A DNA stretch of 64,000 bases from Chryseobacterium indologenes (GCA_016025055.1 CP065590.1:3410001-3474000); one strand, 5' to 3'. Positions 37,266 to 46,578 are shown, numbered from the stretch's first letter. The notes: generated from the sequence alone by a model not told the origin. Numbers and translations are program-made.

Positions 37266-37628
37266 TTACCCAAACATCTCCTCAATCTGCTGCATCAGCT
37301 TCTTAATTGAGTAGGGCTTCGTTACGTACGCATCGGCTCCCATTTCCATTCCTTTTTCAATATCCCGAGGATTGTTTTTAGCGCTCAGGAAAATGACCTT
37401 TGTGTCTTTTAGTTTTTCATCCTGCTTAATGATGTCCAAAGTACTGTAACCGTCAAGATTAGGCATCATGATATCGAGAAGAATGACATCCGGAACCATG
37501 GTTTTCAGAAAGTCGAGCACTTCAGTTCCGTCCCGTGCAATATAAACATCATAGCCGTTTTTCTTAAAACTGTATTCGAGGGACATTAATATTTTGTGTT
37601 CGTCATCGGCAATGATTATCTTTTTCAT
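37266..37628 (-). CDS. Response regulator, receiver domain only
   Basis: 120 residues and nothing else: acidic pair in IIIADDEHK, phosphorylated Asp in VILLDIMMPNLDGY (about residue 54), Thr/Ser in VIFLSAK and Lys in VTKPYS. It starts 9 bases after the kinase gene ends, so the two form a two-component pair. Proteobacterial counterparts in acetate-switch systems (CrbR/ErdR) carry a LuxR-type DNA-binding domain; here none exists, so the signal must pass to another protein. Confidence 0.92.
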   Translation of the reverse strand: MKKIIIADDEHKILMSLEYSFKKNGYDVYIARDGTEVLDFLKTMVPDVILLDIMMPNLDGYSTLDIIKQDEKLKDTKVIFLSAKNNPRDIEKGMEMGADAYVTKPYSIKKLMQQIEEMFG

Positions 37629-37637
37629 ACATAGGTT

Positions 37638-40343
37638 TTAATGGTGTTCAACTTCATTTTTTATCTCTTTTATAGTTTTTTCAGGAATGCTTATGATGAA
37701 GGTCACACCCAGTCCACTGTTTTCAGCTTTGATGTTTCCACCGTGCGCTTGCACAATTTTTTTAGAAATAGCAAGACCCAGTCCGCTTCCTGTAGGTTTT
37801 AAAATATTCTGATTTCTGGATTGATAAAACTTGTCAAAAATCATTTCCAGATCTTCTTCAGGAATGTGTTTCCCGGTATTGAAGAAGCTGATGATTAATT
37901 TTTCGTCTTTTTCTGATAATTTGGTTTGAATGGTGCCTTGTTCATCCGTGAATTTTAAGGCGTTTCCCAAAATATTCTGAAACAATTGAATCATCCTCGC
38001 TTCATCATATTCAAATATAAACTGATTTAAAAGATTAACTTCACTTAAATGAATGTTTTTCTGCTGTATCAGGTGAAGAAGAGGGTTTACGGCTTTTTTA
38101 TACGTTTCAATAATGTTGTTTTTCCGGATATGCAAAGATATTTCCCCGTGTTGCAGCTTATCCAGATACAGGATATCGTTGATGATTTCACTTAAGCGGT
38201 CAGATTCTGTAATAATATTATTTAAAAATTCCTGTTTGATTTCAAAAGGAATGTCATCGTCATCTGCCAAGATTTCTCCTGCAGAACGGATGGCAGTGAT
38301 AGGAGTTCTTAATTCGTGAGCTACAGAATCAAGGAAGTCGTCTTTCTGGCGATCTTTAATGATCAGGCTTTCGTTGGCGGTTCGCAAATCGTCGGAAAGC
38401 TTTTGTAATTCTTCAGATTGTTCGGTAAGTTTTTTATTTAAGCTGATATTTTCCTGAGACTCTTCAAGGATATTCAATACTTCCTTCAAAGATATTTTAT
38501 CTTCTTTCGTAACGCCTTCAATTAAGATTTTGGCTGAAGCAGTACCGATTCGTCCTGCCAGAAGGTTTTCTGAGAATTTAATAAACCGCGAATCTGCGGT
38601 TTCGGTTTGGGAATCAATATTATATTTTAAATTGAAAATCCGCAGTGCCTGTTCTGTTTTATTTTTACCCAAAAATCGTTCAAGAATATTTTTAATATCC
38701 GAAACATAAGCCGTTCCGCGCCAGATAAATGCGTTTTCATGATTTTGAATATATTTATCTATATCTACATAAAGCTCGGCAAAATTCCGTTCCCTGTAAT
38801 TTCCTTTTGTACTCACTGAAATAATGGTGAATAAACCGGTATTTACCAAAAGAGACCAGAAGAAAATCTGGGAAATCCTGCCGAGATAAGGAATGGCGAA
38901 AAAACCGAAACCATCATACATATCTCTTAGAATTCCCTTGAGTTCCTGGTTGTAAGAAAAATAATACTGTGGAATAATTAATCCGAAATAACAAATGACC
39001 AAGCCGGCAGCCAACCCGACAACAGCTCCTTTATAACTTCCGCGTCTCCAGAATAACGCGCCAAAAAAAGCAGGGGCCAGCTGTCCGATGATCACAAAAG
39101 AGATAAGGCCCACTGAATCCAGTGATGTCTTTAAAATAAAATATTTATAGAACACAAACGCCATAATGATCAGGGCAAAAATGCTGAATTTCCTGATATT
39201 GGTAATGTTTCTTGTATTTTGTTCCTCATTTTCAGATTTAAACTTACCAAGTAAACCGTAAGGAATAATCAGGTTGTTGGAAAGCATGATGGATAAAGTG
39301 ATTGCCGAAATGATAATCATCGAAATACACGAGCTTAATCCTCCAAGGAAAACTAAAACGGTAATTAAAGTATTGCCAAAATGCTGCGGAATTAAAATAG
39401 AATAGAACTCCGGATTGACTTTCTGGCCGTCAAAAATCAGCCTTCCTCCCCAAGCAATCGGAAAAATGAATACCGTAAATATCAGGAGATAAAGAGGGAA
39501 AAACCAGATCGCTGTTTTGATATGTTTTTCCTGTCTGTTTTCTACGATCGCCGTATGAAACTGTCTGGGAAGGATGCAGATTGCCGTTGCAGAAATCATG
39601 CATAAAACCATCCAGTTCATTGCGCCCTCAATCCCGTTGAAGGTATTTTTTTCTTTAAAATCTTCAAACCGACTGGCCTTTTGGTAAATATCCGAAAACC
39701 CGTCGAATACGTAATAAATAACAAAAAAGCCAAGGATGATAATGAAGAATAGTTTTAAAAAACTTTCCAAAGCAATCGCTGAGATGATCCCTAATCGTTT
39801 TTCAGACGCATCTACATATCGTGTTCCGTAATACGATGAAAATAAAGCAATCAGTATAACTACGAATGTGGCGTTGTCAGTGAGGATATCCTGAGACATC
39901 GCTGTTTCTGTTACGAGGTGAAAAGTTTCAGAAATTGCTTTAATCTGCAGGCCAATATAGGGAACAATCGCTAAAAGGCATACAATAGTGATGATGGCAC
40001 TCAGGCTTCTGCTGTTTCCGTACCGTAACGAAATGAAATCTGCCAGACTGCTTATTTTATTAACCCTGGAAATTCTTACGATCCTTGTATTAATATAAAT
40101 CCATGCAGGAATGATCATGATGGGGCCAATGTAAATAGGAAGGTAATTAAGTCCGCTTGTCGCAGCTACGCCGATACTTCCGTAGTAGGTCCATGCTGTA
40201 CAGTATACAGCTAATGATAAAGCGTAGATGTATGGATTATTGATCCAGAGCTTGCTTCTTTTCTTCTCTGCCAGATGAGCAACTAAGAACAGAAGAGCCA
40301 GGTAAAAAAGAACCACGAAAAATAATGCAAAACTATTCATCAT
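37638..40343 (-). CDS. Sensor histidine kinase fused to SLC5 sodium/solute symporter (CrbS/CbrA-like)
   Basis: 901 residues. Residues about 1-510 are a solute:sodium symporter with about 13 helices (ALSLAVYCTAWTYYGSIG, DFISLRYGNSRSLSAI, ILPRQFHTAIVENR). A STAC linker domain follows (VSDIKNILERFLG and ENLLAGRIGTASAKILI), then a coiled coil, HisKA with FLDSVAHELRTPITAIRSAG (phosphorylated His) and HATPase with NILGNALKFTDEQG and GSGLGLAISKKIV. No clear PAS domain is seen. In Vibrio and Pseudomonas such proteins control acs and acetate or histidine use. Here the gene stands in the acs-prpE locus, which supports acetate/propionate sensing. It overlaps the small gene upstream by 11 bases. Confidence 0.92.
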   Translation of the reverse strand: MMNSFALFFVVLFYLALLFLVAHLAEKKRSKLWINNPYIYALSLAVYCTAWTYYGSIGVAATSGLNYLPIYIGPIMIIPAWIYINTRIVRISRVNKISSLADFISLRYGNSRSLSAIITIVCLLAIVPYIGLQIKAISETFHLVTETAMSQDILTDNATFVVILIALFSSYYGTRYVDASEKRLGIISAIALESFLKLFFIIILGFFVIYYVFDGFSDIYQKASRFEDFKEKNTFNGIEGAMNWMVLCMISATAICILPRQFHTAIVENRQEKHIKTAIWFFPLYLLIFTVFIFPIAWGGRLIFDGQKVNPEFYSILIPQHFGNTLITVLVFLGGLSSCISMIIISAITLSIMLSNNLIIPYGLLGKFKSENEEQNTRNITNIRKFSIFALIIMAFVFYKYFILKTSLDSVGLISFVIIGQLAPAFFGALFWRRGSYKGAVVGLAAGLVICYFGLIIPQYYFSYNQELKGILRDMYDGFGFFAIPYLGRISQIFFWSLLVNTGLFTIISVSTKGNYRERNFAELYVDIDKYIQNHENAFIWRGTAYVSDIKNILERFLGKNKTEQALRIFNLKYNIDSQTETADSRFIKFSENLLAGRIGTASAKILIEGVTKEDKISLKEVLNILEESQENISLNKKLTEQSEELQKLSDDLRTANESLIIKDRQKDDFLDSVAHELRTPITAIRSAGEILADDDDIPFEIKQEFLNNIITESDRLSEIINDILYLDKLQHGEISLHIRKNNIIETYKKAVNPLLHLIQQKNIHLSEVNLLNQFIFEYDEARMIQLFQNILGNALKFTDEQGTIQTKLSEKDEKLIISFFNTGKHIPEEDLEMIFDKFYQSRNQNILKPTGSGLGLAISKKIVQAHGGNIKAENSGLGVTFIISIPEKTIKEIKNEVEHH

Positions 40344-40527
40344 ACTTTTTTACGATGGTCAATGAGATGAGAATGGAAATCATCCAGACTGCGAACAGGT
40401 AGATTAAAATCATCGGGTACCCGAAAACTTCCTTTTCGCTGTTGAAAAGAAGTGAGATGGGAATACTGAAAGCAATCATTAATCCGATGCTCAGGATAAT
40501 CAGTTTTTGTTCGTGTCTCTTTTTCAT
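40333..40527 (-). CDS. Small two-helix membrane protein next to the SLC5 kinase
   Basis: 64 residues with two helices (LIILSIGLMIAFSIPISLLF and MILIYLFAVWMISILISLTI) separated by a short charged loop. It resembles in size and layout the small membrane partners found beside SLC5 symporters (DUF485/DUF3311/DUF4212 kinds), but I cannot assign a family. Its 3' end overlaps the kinase start by 11 bases, a sign of coupled translation. Another frame overlapping the same DNA (40340-40585) is judged to be chance. Confidence 0.65.
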   Translation of the reverse strand: MKKRHEQKLIILSIGLMIAFSIPISLLFNSEKEVFGYPMILIYLFAVWMISILISLTIVKKYDE

Positions 40528-40605
40528 AAGTGATAATCGAAAAAAGATAATTGATGAACAAATGGGTTGTGGTATCGTTCATCAATTATCATTCATCTCT
40601 GTTAA

Positions 40606-40833
40606 TTATATTTTGTCGTCAGAGTATTCCCCTGTTAAGGCGTAATAGCCAAAAACAGCCAGTCCGCCTGAGATAATGGGCATCAGTACAAACAGAATGA
40701 TAATTCCGAAAACCAGATCTTCTTGTTTTCCTGAGGAAATCTTTGGGATTCCCAGCACTGTAATTCCAAAATATCCTACCACCACAGCAATGGCGATCCA
40801 GAGAATACCTAATATTTTTTTTAGTCCGTTCAT
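40606..40833 (-). CDS. Small two-helix membrane protein
   Basis: 75 residues with helices IAIAVVVGYFGITVLGIP and FGIIILFVLMPIISGGLAVFGYYAL. No recognised family. It stands between the transporter and kinase genes on the same strand, 42 bases after the transporter stop, so it is probably part of the locus and may associate with one of these membrane proteins. Confidence 0.65.
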   Translation of the reverse strand: MNGLKKILGILWIAIAVVVGYFGITVLGIPKISSGKQEDLVFGIIILFVLMPIISGGLAVFGYYALTGEYSDDKI

Positions 40834-40875
40834 TTTAGTAGTTTAAAATTAATAAAAATTTGATTGATTCAGTGG

Positions 40876-42455
40876 TTAATCGTGAAGATTATTGTTCTTA
40901 TTTTTAAGATAAAACAATCCGATGATTAAACATACTGTAGCCACTCCGATCGGATACCAGAGTCCCTCGAGATACCAGGTGGCGTGGCCCGCGTCTTTTC
41001 CTGTGGTAACCAGATAAGTGGCTACTGCCGGAAGAAGTCCTCCAAACACTCCGTTTCCAATATGGTACGGTAAAGACATTGAGGTGTAGCGGATTCTCAC
41101 CGGGAACATTTCTACAAGAAACGCTGCAATAGGTCCATATACCATGGTTACAAAAATCACCTGGATAAATACTAAAAAGATCAGGTACCATTTAGTGTCA
41201 TCACTTAATTTTAAACTTTGCGAAACCTTTGCTTCTTCCGCCTTTCCGTCTTTCATAACCGGTCCGGTCGGAGACCAGTGGGTAATGCTGTCTTTCTTGA
41301 TTAATGTTCCATCGGTATACAACGTCTCTTTATGAAAGGTGATCAGGCTGTCGGTCGCAATATCTTTATGAATTTTTGCTGTTCTTTTTCGGTAATTCCG
41401 TTGGCGGCTATCGTTTTGCTTTCCAGATTGACGCTTTTAAACATGCTGTCATAAATCGGTCTGTAGGCGAGGATCGCGACCAGCATACCGGTCATCATCA
41501 CTGCTTTTCTACCAATTTTATCAGACAGCCAACCGAAAAACACGAAGAATGGTGTTCCTAGAAATAGAGCAGTGGCCATGAGGGAATCTACCTGCGCGGA
41601 TTCTACATTCATTACTTTCTGAAGGAAACTCATTGCATAGAACTGTCCCGTGTACCATATGACTCCTTGTCCCATCGCTGCTCCAAAGAGAGCCAGTAGA
41701 ACGAATTTAAAGTTATATTTATTTCCGAAGCTTTCTTTTAAAGGATTTTTTGAAGTTTTTCCCTCGCTTTTAGCTTTCGCAAAAAGAGGAGATTCTTTCA
41801 TGTTTTTTCTGATAATGTAAGAAACCGCAACCATTAAAATGGAAATCCAGAAAGGAACTCTCCATCCCCAGGTATCAAATTCTTCAGCAGAAAGGGTGGT
41901 TTTGGTAATTAAAATAACGATCAGTGAAATGAAAAGCCCTGCAGTTGCTGTAGTCTGAATCCACGACGTCCAGTATCCTCTTCGGTGAGGTTGTGCATAT
42001 TCTGCAACATAAGTGGCTGCGCCTCCATATTCACCTCCAAGTGCTAATCCCTGTAAAAGTCTTAAAATAAGAACTAAAACCGGAGCCATAAAGCCTATGG
42101 TTTCATAGCTGGGAATACATCCGATCAGGAATGTAGAAAATCCCATAATTAATAAAGTAACCAGGAAGGTATATTTTCTGCCGATTATATCTCCGAGTCT
42201 TCCAAAAAATAAAGCCCCGAATGGTCTTACCACAAATCCTGCCGCAAAAGTGGCTAAGGTTGATAAAAATGCTGCCGTGGGATTATCTGCGGGGAAAAAC
42301 TTGGTGGCCAGAACAACAGCCAGACTTCCGAAAATATAGAAGTCGTACCATTCGATCAGGGTGCCGAGTGAGGAAGCAGTAATAACGCCCCATATAGTGC
42401 GGTTTTTCTGCCGGTCGGTCATGTTTTCGTAGCTTTCGTGGTGATTTTCACTCAT
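40876..42455 (-). CDS. MFS transporter, metabolite:H+ symporter (MHS) type, reading frame broken once
   Basis: The N-terminal frame ends in a shifted stretch at KFIKILRPTA near 41343. One extra A in the A5 run at about 41366-41371 restores GITEKEQQKIHKDIATDSLITFHKETLYTDGT into the second half, giving 526 residues. Typical features: SSLGTLIEWYDFYIFGSLA in helix 1, GRLGDIIGRKYTF (motif A) and LQGLALGGEYGGAATYVAEYA. The extra ~90-residue soluble insert between helices 8 and 10 is unusual for MHS members. Neighbouring acs, prpE and SLC5 kinase suggest a carboxylate substrate. Confidence 0.85.
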
Positions 42456-42662
42456 ATTGATTGATTTTGATGTTAGTGGAAAATACTATTTAATTCATCC
42501 GAAATTGTAGGAAATTGAAATTGATTTTTAAACCATTAATAGTCTTTAAATGAGTAAGGAAAACTGAGATAATGGCTTCAGTTTTGAAACTGCATGCTTA
42601 TTTTTCATATTTAAATCTTAGCCGCCTTAAAACTTTCACTTTTCTTAATGATTAAAATTATT

Positions 42663-44042
42663 TTACAAGTAGATTTGAAACTGTACAATAAATTCTCCTT
42701 TTGAAGAAGGGCTTTCTGTAGGGCTTGTGTAAACCGGCCTTGTTGAATATTGGGTCGTGATTTTTGCATGATGCCCGTCGATAAACCAGTTGGCTCCCAC
42801 ATCGAATTGGGAAGAAGATTTGTCAAAAGCCTCAAAGCTCTTATGGGTGTACGCCGCAAAAGGCTGTATTCTGATTTTTGGCTTTTCTGCCTGACTGGGT
42901 AATAGCAAACCGGCCTGTGCGTAGATAATATTACCTGTTCCGATCGTTGGTTGTAGATTTCCGGGTCCTGCGATGGCTTTGTTGCCTATAAAATTAGGAT
43001 CGGGCGCTGCAATATTCATTGTTCCCAGGTTTCTTACGTAATTCGGGCCGAAATTGTAGTTATAATATCCGGCATATGCAGAAACGGCCATTTTGTTTTT
43101 TGCTTCTCCCAGTGGAATGTCTGCAAACGCATCTACAGCGAAAAGAGTGATGTCATGTTTTTCGATGGTTGAATTCACGGATGTTCTTGTACCATCCGCC
43201 TGATGATAGAATCCCGCTCCCACATTGAAAACTTTCTTCGTTCCCAGATAAGAACCTACCTTAAAGGGAAGAGTATTTGATTCTTCGTCAAGGAATTGAT
43301 ATTCAACATATCCTGCCTTTGAGAAGCTCGGGTTGCCATTGTTGTCTACCGCAACAGCTTTTGACGGGTCTGTAACATTGACTGGGGTGAGGTCTGTAGC
43401 AAATGGCTTGTTTAAACTAAAACGATATTCAAGTTTTCCGTATTTTCCTTTAGCAAACATCCCAAGCTGTCTGGCAAACTGGTCGGAATTATCGATAAGG
43501 GGCCATGAGAAAACAGGCGAGTCAATCGTAAGGAAGTTCAGTGTTGACGCCATGGTCATACGGGAAAGCCCCATATAGTAATGAAGTCCCGCCCCTAAAG
43601 ATAAACTGAATTTTCCGGCTTCTCCAGGTAAAATAACTGCGTATTCGTTCCAGGCATCATGAAAAAACAATTGAGTCTTCTTTCCGTTTCCGTATCCTCC
43701 TGTACCTGTAGTTCCTGTTGCTCCGCCATTGATAAAAGTCTGGTTGTTGATTCCAAAATGAAGGAGAATCATATATCTTTTGGAGATCTGGGCATAGGTC
43801 AGGGCGCGTAATCGTCTGTTTCCGATGCTCCAGGAATTGTCTGTGGGCTCCCCTCCAACCATACTTCCCGGATTCATAGAGGTGTTGCGCAACCAAAGCT
43901 GATCCCAGAGAATAAATCTGATAAATTTATCTCCGGCAGGATTAAGGTTGACTTTTAATCCATTGCCATAATCAGGAGAGCCCTGCGAATATAAGGATCC
44001 ACTGATTAGTGCTACTCCAATGAATGTAAGTAATTTCTTCAT
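42663..44042 (-). CDS. Outer membrane porin-like beta-barrel protein
   Basis: 459 residues. The signal peptide ends near LYSQGS. The mature part is made of alternating polar/aromatic strands: RFILWDQLWLRNTSMNPGSM, RRLRALTYAQISKRYMILLHFG and a C-terminal FIVQFQIYL ending in the aliphatic/aromatic pattern of barrels. No plug or TonB box, so passive diffusion is likely. It lies upstream of the acetate/propionate genes on the same strand; a shared role in solute entry is inference. Confidence 0.75.
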   Translation of the reverse strand: MKKLLTFIGVALISGSLYSQGSPDYGNGLKVNLNPAGDKFIRFILWDQLWLRNTSMNPGSMVGGEPTDNSWSIGNRRLRALTYAQISKRYMILLHFGINNQTFINGGATGTTGTGGYGNGKKTQLFFHDAWNEYAVILPGEAGKFSLSLGAGLHYYMGLSRMTMASTLNFLTIDSPVFSWPLIDNSDQFARQLGMFAKGKYGKLEYRFSLNKPFATDLTPVNVTDPSKAVAVDNNGNPSFSKAGYVEYQFLDEESNTLPFKVGSYLGTKKVFNVGAGFYHQADGTRTSVNSTIEKHDITLFAVDAFADIPLGEAKNKMAVSAYAGYYNYNFGPNYVRNLGTMNIAAPDPNFIGNKAIAGPGNLQPTIGTGNIIYAQAGLLLPSQAEKPKIRIQPFAAYTHKSFEAFDKSSSQFDVGANWFIDGHHAKITTQYSTRPVYTSPTESPSSKGEFIVQFQIYL

Positions 44043-44145
44043 AAATTATCAATTTTTGGCGTTGTTTTTTGTGAAAGCCAAATTGTAATTAATAATTTAT
44101 TTATGAAAATTTAATATATATTACTGCTAATACTATAGGTAAAAA

Positions 44146-44175
44146 TTGAGAATTGAAAATTGAAAGTTGAAAATT
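44146..44175. repeat. Heptamer array (TTGARAR, four units)
   Basis: Four consecutive 7-base units TTGAGAA, TTGAAAA, TTGAAAG, TTGAAAA and a TT remainder, downstream of the transposase-like gene. The unit is the reverse complement of the array at 47686. Confidence 0.7.
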
Positions 44176-44233
44176 ATTTTATATATAATTGTTTATCAGA
44201 TGTTTGTTTTTAATTTTCTATTGTTATTTTCCG

Positions 44234-44650
44234 CTATTTTTTGAATCTTTCCCATTTGATCAGCATGTACTTGTCTGCAAATTGAGTAATGATAATTCCT
44301 GAATTTTTAATATTTTCTTCCTGGGCAATATACTCAATAAGCTCGTTTTGCTTGAGGATTTTATAGACAGGATGAAATTCAGAATGGGGAGGTCTTGTGA
44401 TGTTGTATTTTTTAATCCACGAGCTGATGGTGACATGAGAAACACCGATAATTCGTTCAATTTCACGATAACTTAAGCCTTCCAGATAAAGCTGCAGTGC
44501 TTTAGTGACATAATAATCGTCAATCTGTTTTCCGAGCTTTTTTACCGTAAAATAATAGTTGCAATTCTTGCAGTGAAAACGTTGTTTTTCATTAATGATC
44601 CCGCTTTTTACCACTTTGCTGCTGTTGCATTTTGGACATGTGTTTTCCAT
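44234..44650 (-). CDS. Small IS1/IS1595-type zinc-ribbon and helix-turn-helix protein (domesticated transposase N-terminus)
   Basis: 138 residues. An N-terminal zinc ribbon (Cys5 and Cys8 in CPKC, Cys27 and Cys30 in CKNC) as in IS1 InsA and IS1595-type transposases is followed by a helix-turn-helix (LSYREIERIIGVSHVTISSWIKKY, about residues 59-82). The C-terminus (about 85-138) has no DDE catalytic triad, and no terminal repeats flank the gene, so it is not a working insertion sequence. It diverges from the arginine operon with a 160-base gap; a regulator role is proposed. Confidence 0.65.
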   Translation of the reverse strand: MENTCPKCNSSKVVKSGIINEKQRFHCKNCNYYFTVKKLGKQIDDYYVTKALQLYLEGLSYREIERIIGVSHVTISSWIKKYNITRPPHSEFHPVYKILKQNELIEYIAQEENIKNSGIIITQFADKYMLIKWERFKK

Positions 44651-44662
44651 AACTATATTATT

Positions 44663-44692
44663 TTAGCAAATATATAATAAATTAGCAAATAT
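44663..44692. promoter_or_regulatory. Candidate operator: TTAGCAAATAT repeated at 19-base spacing
   Basis: The 11-mer TTAGCAAATAT occurs at 44663-44673 and 44682-44692, between the small DNA-binding protein gene and the arginine operon. Its reverse strand contains TATATTTG, a -7 promoter element for the minus-strand gene, so binding there would block that promoter. Confidence 0.45.
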
Positions 44693-44756
44693 TGATTTTT
44701 GGTTAAAGATAATTTTACCTGTGTAATTTTTTAAAACCAAAAAAATATCTTTTTTA

Positions 44757-44789
44757 TTTGCATTTGAAAGAAAATATATTTTAAATTTG
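44757..44789 (+). promoter_or_regulatory. Likely arginine operon promoter
   Basis: TTTG at 44757-44760 and TAAATTTG at 44782-44789 fit the Bacteroidota -33/-7 pattern with 21 bases between; transcription would start about 15 bases before the GNAT start. Confidence 0.55.
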
Positions 44790-44810
44790 CCAAAAAATTT
44801 AGATAAATAA

Positions 44811-45410
44811 ATGGAAATAGAAATTTCCTCATGCGAACATCTAATGTATGTGAGTGAAATACAGCAGGAAATGTATGATTCTGCACAGCGTAGAGGAACG
44901 GGAATCGCAAAACGTTCTATCGAATATTTGAGTAAGAAGATTTCAGAGGGCAATGCTGTGGTGGCCACTGAAAACGGAGAGTGGGTAGGTTTCTGTTATA
45001 TAGAGACCTGGTCACATGGGAAGTTTGTAGCCAATTCGGGACTGATTGTATCGCCCAAATTCAGGAACGGGGGAGTAGCGACTCAGATCAAACATAAGGT
45101 TTTCCAGTTATCTAGAGAAAAATACCCGGAAGCAAAAGTATTCGGGTTAACAACAGGACTTGCGGTAATGAAAATCAACAGTGATTTAGGATATAAGCCG
45201 GTCATTTATTCTGAACTGACTCAGGATGAAGAGTTTTGGAACGGTTGTAAGAACTGTGTGAATTATGAAATTTTAATGATGAAGGAACGTAAAAACTGTC
45301 TTTGTACAGCAATGCTTTTCGTTCCTGATAATAATAAAGTAAACGGTGTTGTCCATAAGCAACCAGAAATTAAATATAACAATGAACAAGAAAGTCATCT
45401 TAGCGTTTAG
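44811..45410 (+). CDS. GNAT family acyltransferase heading the arginine operon (candidate glutamate N-acyltransferase)
   Basis: 199 residues. The acyl-CoA motif is visible (LIVSPKFRNGGVATQIKHKVF), followed by FGLTTGLAVMKINSDLGYKPV. As first gene of an arginine operon that lacks argA and argJ, it probably makes N-acetyl- or N-succinylglutamate. Oddly for a GNAT, the C-terminal quarter has a Cys cluster (CKNC, then about 13 residues later CLC), which could bind zinc or sense redox state. It overlaps the argG start by 29 bases. Confidence 0.75.
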   Translation: MEIEISSCEHLMYVSEIQQEMYDSAQRRGTGIAKRSIEYLSKKISEGNAVVATENGEWVGFCYIETWSHGKFVANSGLIVSPKFRNGGVATQIKHKVFQLSREKYPEAKVFGLTTGLAVMKINSDLGYKPVIYSELTQDEEFWNGCKNCVNYEILMMKERKNCLCTAMLFVPDNNKVNGVVHKQPEIKYNNEQESHLSV

Positions 45411-46578
45411 CGGAGGTTTGGATACTTCCTATTGTGCTAAATATCTTAGTGAAACACTAGGGTATGATGTGTACGCAGTTACTGTAAATACCGGAGGTTT
45501 TTCGAAAGAAGAAGAAAAAGAGTTGGAGAGAAAAGCTTTACATCTTGGGGTAAAGGAATACAGGTGCGTGGACGCTCAGGAGGATTATTACAATTCATGT
45601 GTGAAGTATTTGATTTTCGGAAATGTATTGAAAAATAATACCTATCCTCTTTCTGTAAGTGCTGAGCGTACGATTCAGGCCCAGGAAATTGCAAAATATG
45701 CAATGGAAGTGAATGCGGACGCTATTGCCCACGGAAGTACAGGGGCCGGAAATGACCAGGTTCGTTTTGATCTGATCTTTCAGGTGATGTGCCCTGATGT
45801 AGAAATTATTACGCCAATCCGTGATATGACTTTGTCCCGTGAAGAGGAGATTGAGTTTTTGAAAAACCATGGCTATGACATGGAGTTCCATAAAGCCCAG
45901 TATTCAGTCAATAAAGGTCTTTGGGGAACTTCTGTAGGAGGAAAAGAAACTTTGACGTCAAGAAATTATCTTCCGGAAGAAGCTTTTCCATCTCAGGTAA
46001 AAGAAACTCAGCCTTCAGAGCTTGAAGTTGAATTTAAAAACGGAGAAGTGATTGCTGTGAACGGCGAGCGTTTTGAACATTCAGTATATGCTATCCAAAA
46101 AATTGAAGAGTTAGCTTCTGTTTACGGAATCGGGCGTGATATCCATGTGGGAGATACCATTGTGGGAATCAAAGGAAGAGTAGGATTTGAAGCTGCGGCC
46201 GCTTCGGTTATTATCAAAGCACACCATTTACTGGAAAAGCACACGCTTTCAAAATATCAGCAAATGATGAAATCCCAATTGTCTGACTGGTATGGAAACT
46301 GGCTGCATGAAGCGCTTTTCCTGGATCCTGTGATGAGAAATATCGAATCTTTCTTAACCGATTCTCAGAAAACAGTAAGCGGAAAAGTATTTATAACACT
46401 TCATCCATATCGGTTTGTTTTAAACGGAATTGAGTCTGATCACGATTTGATGTCTGATCAATTCGGAAGCTATGGAGAGGCGAACAGAGCATGGACAGGA
46501 GAAGATGTAAAAGGATATACCAAGATTGTAAGCAATTCTTTGAATATATATCATCAGATCAACCAAAATATCAACTAG
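45382..46578 (+). CDS. argG: Argininosuccinate synthase
   Basis: 398 residues. It joins citrulline and aspartate with ATP to argininosuccinate. The P-loop-type LAFSGGLDTSYCAKYL is at the start, with HGSTGAGNDQVRFD and NKGLWGTSVGGKE further on. The start at 45382 (MNKKVILAFSGG) is chosen over 45346 because it matches the family; it lies inside the GNAT frame. Third to last step of arginine synthesis, partner of argH at the far end of the operon. Confidence 0.95.
   Translation: MNKKVILAFSGGLDTSYCAKYLSETLGYDVYAVTVNTGGFSKEEEKELERKALHLGVKEYRCVDAQEDYYNSCVKYLIFGNVLKNNTYPLSVSAERTIQAQEIAKYAMEVNADAIAHGSTGAGNDQVRFDLIFQVMCPDVEIITPIRDMTLSREEEIEFLKNHGYDMEFHKAQYSVNKGLWGTSVGGKETLTSRNYLPEEAFPSQVKETQPSELEVEFKNGEVIAVNGERFEHSVYAIQKIEELASVYGIGRDIHVGDTIVGIKGRVGFEAAAASVIIKAHHLLEKHTLSKYQQMMKSQLSDWYGNWLHEALFLDPVMRNIESFLTDSQKTVSGKVFITLHPYRFVLNGIESDHDLMSDQFGSYGEANRAWTGEDVKGYTKIVSNSLNIYHQINQNIN

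Noticed and set aside
40340..40585. 81-residue frame overlapping the small membrane protein upstream of the kinase
   Set aside because: Low hydrophobic order, no family; the 64-residue frame has two clean helices and the normal operon overlap.
44234..44650. Active insertion sequence
   Set aside because: No DDE catalytic domain, no terminal inverted repeats, no target duplication.
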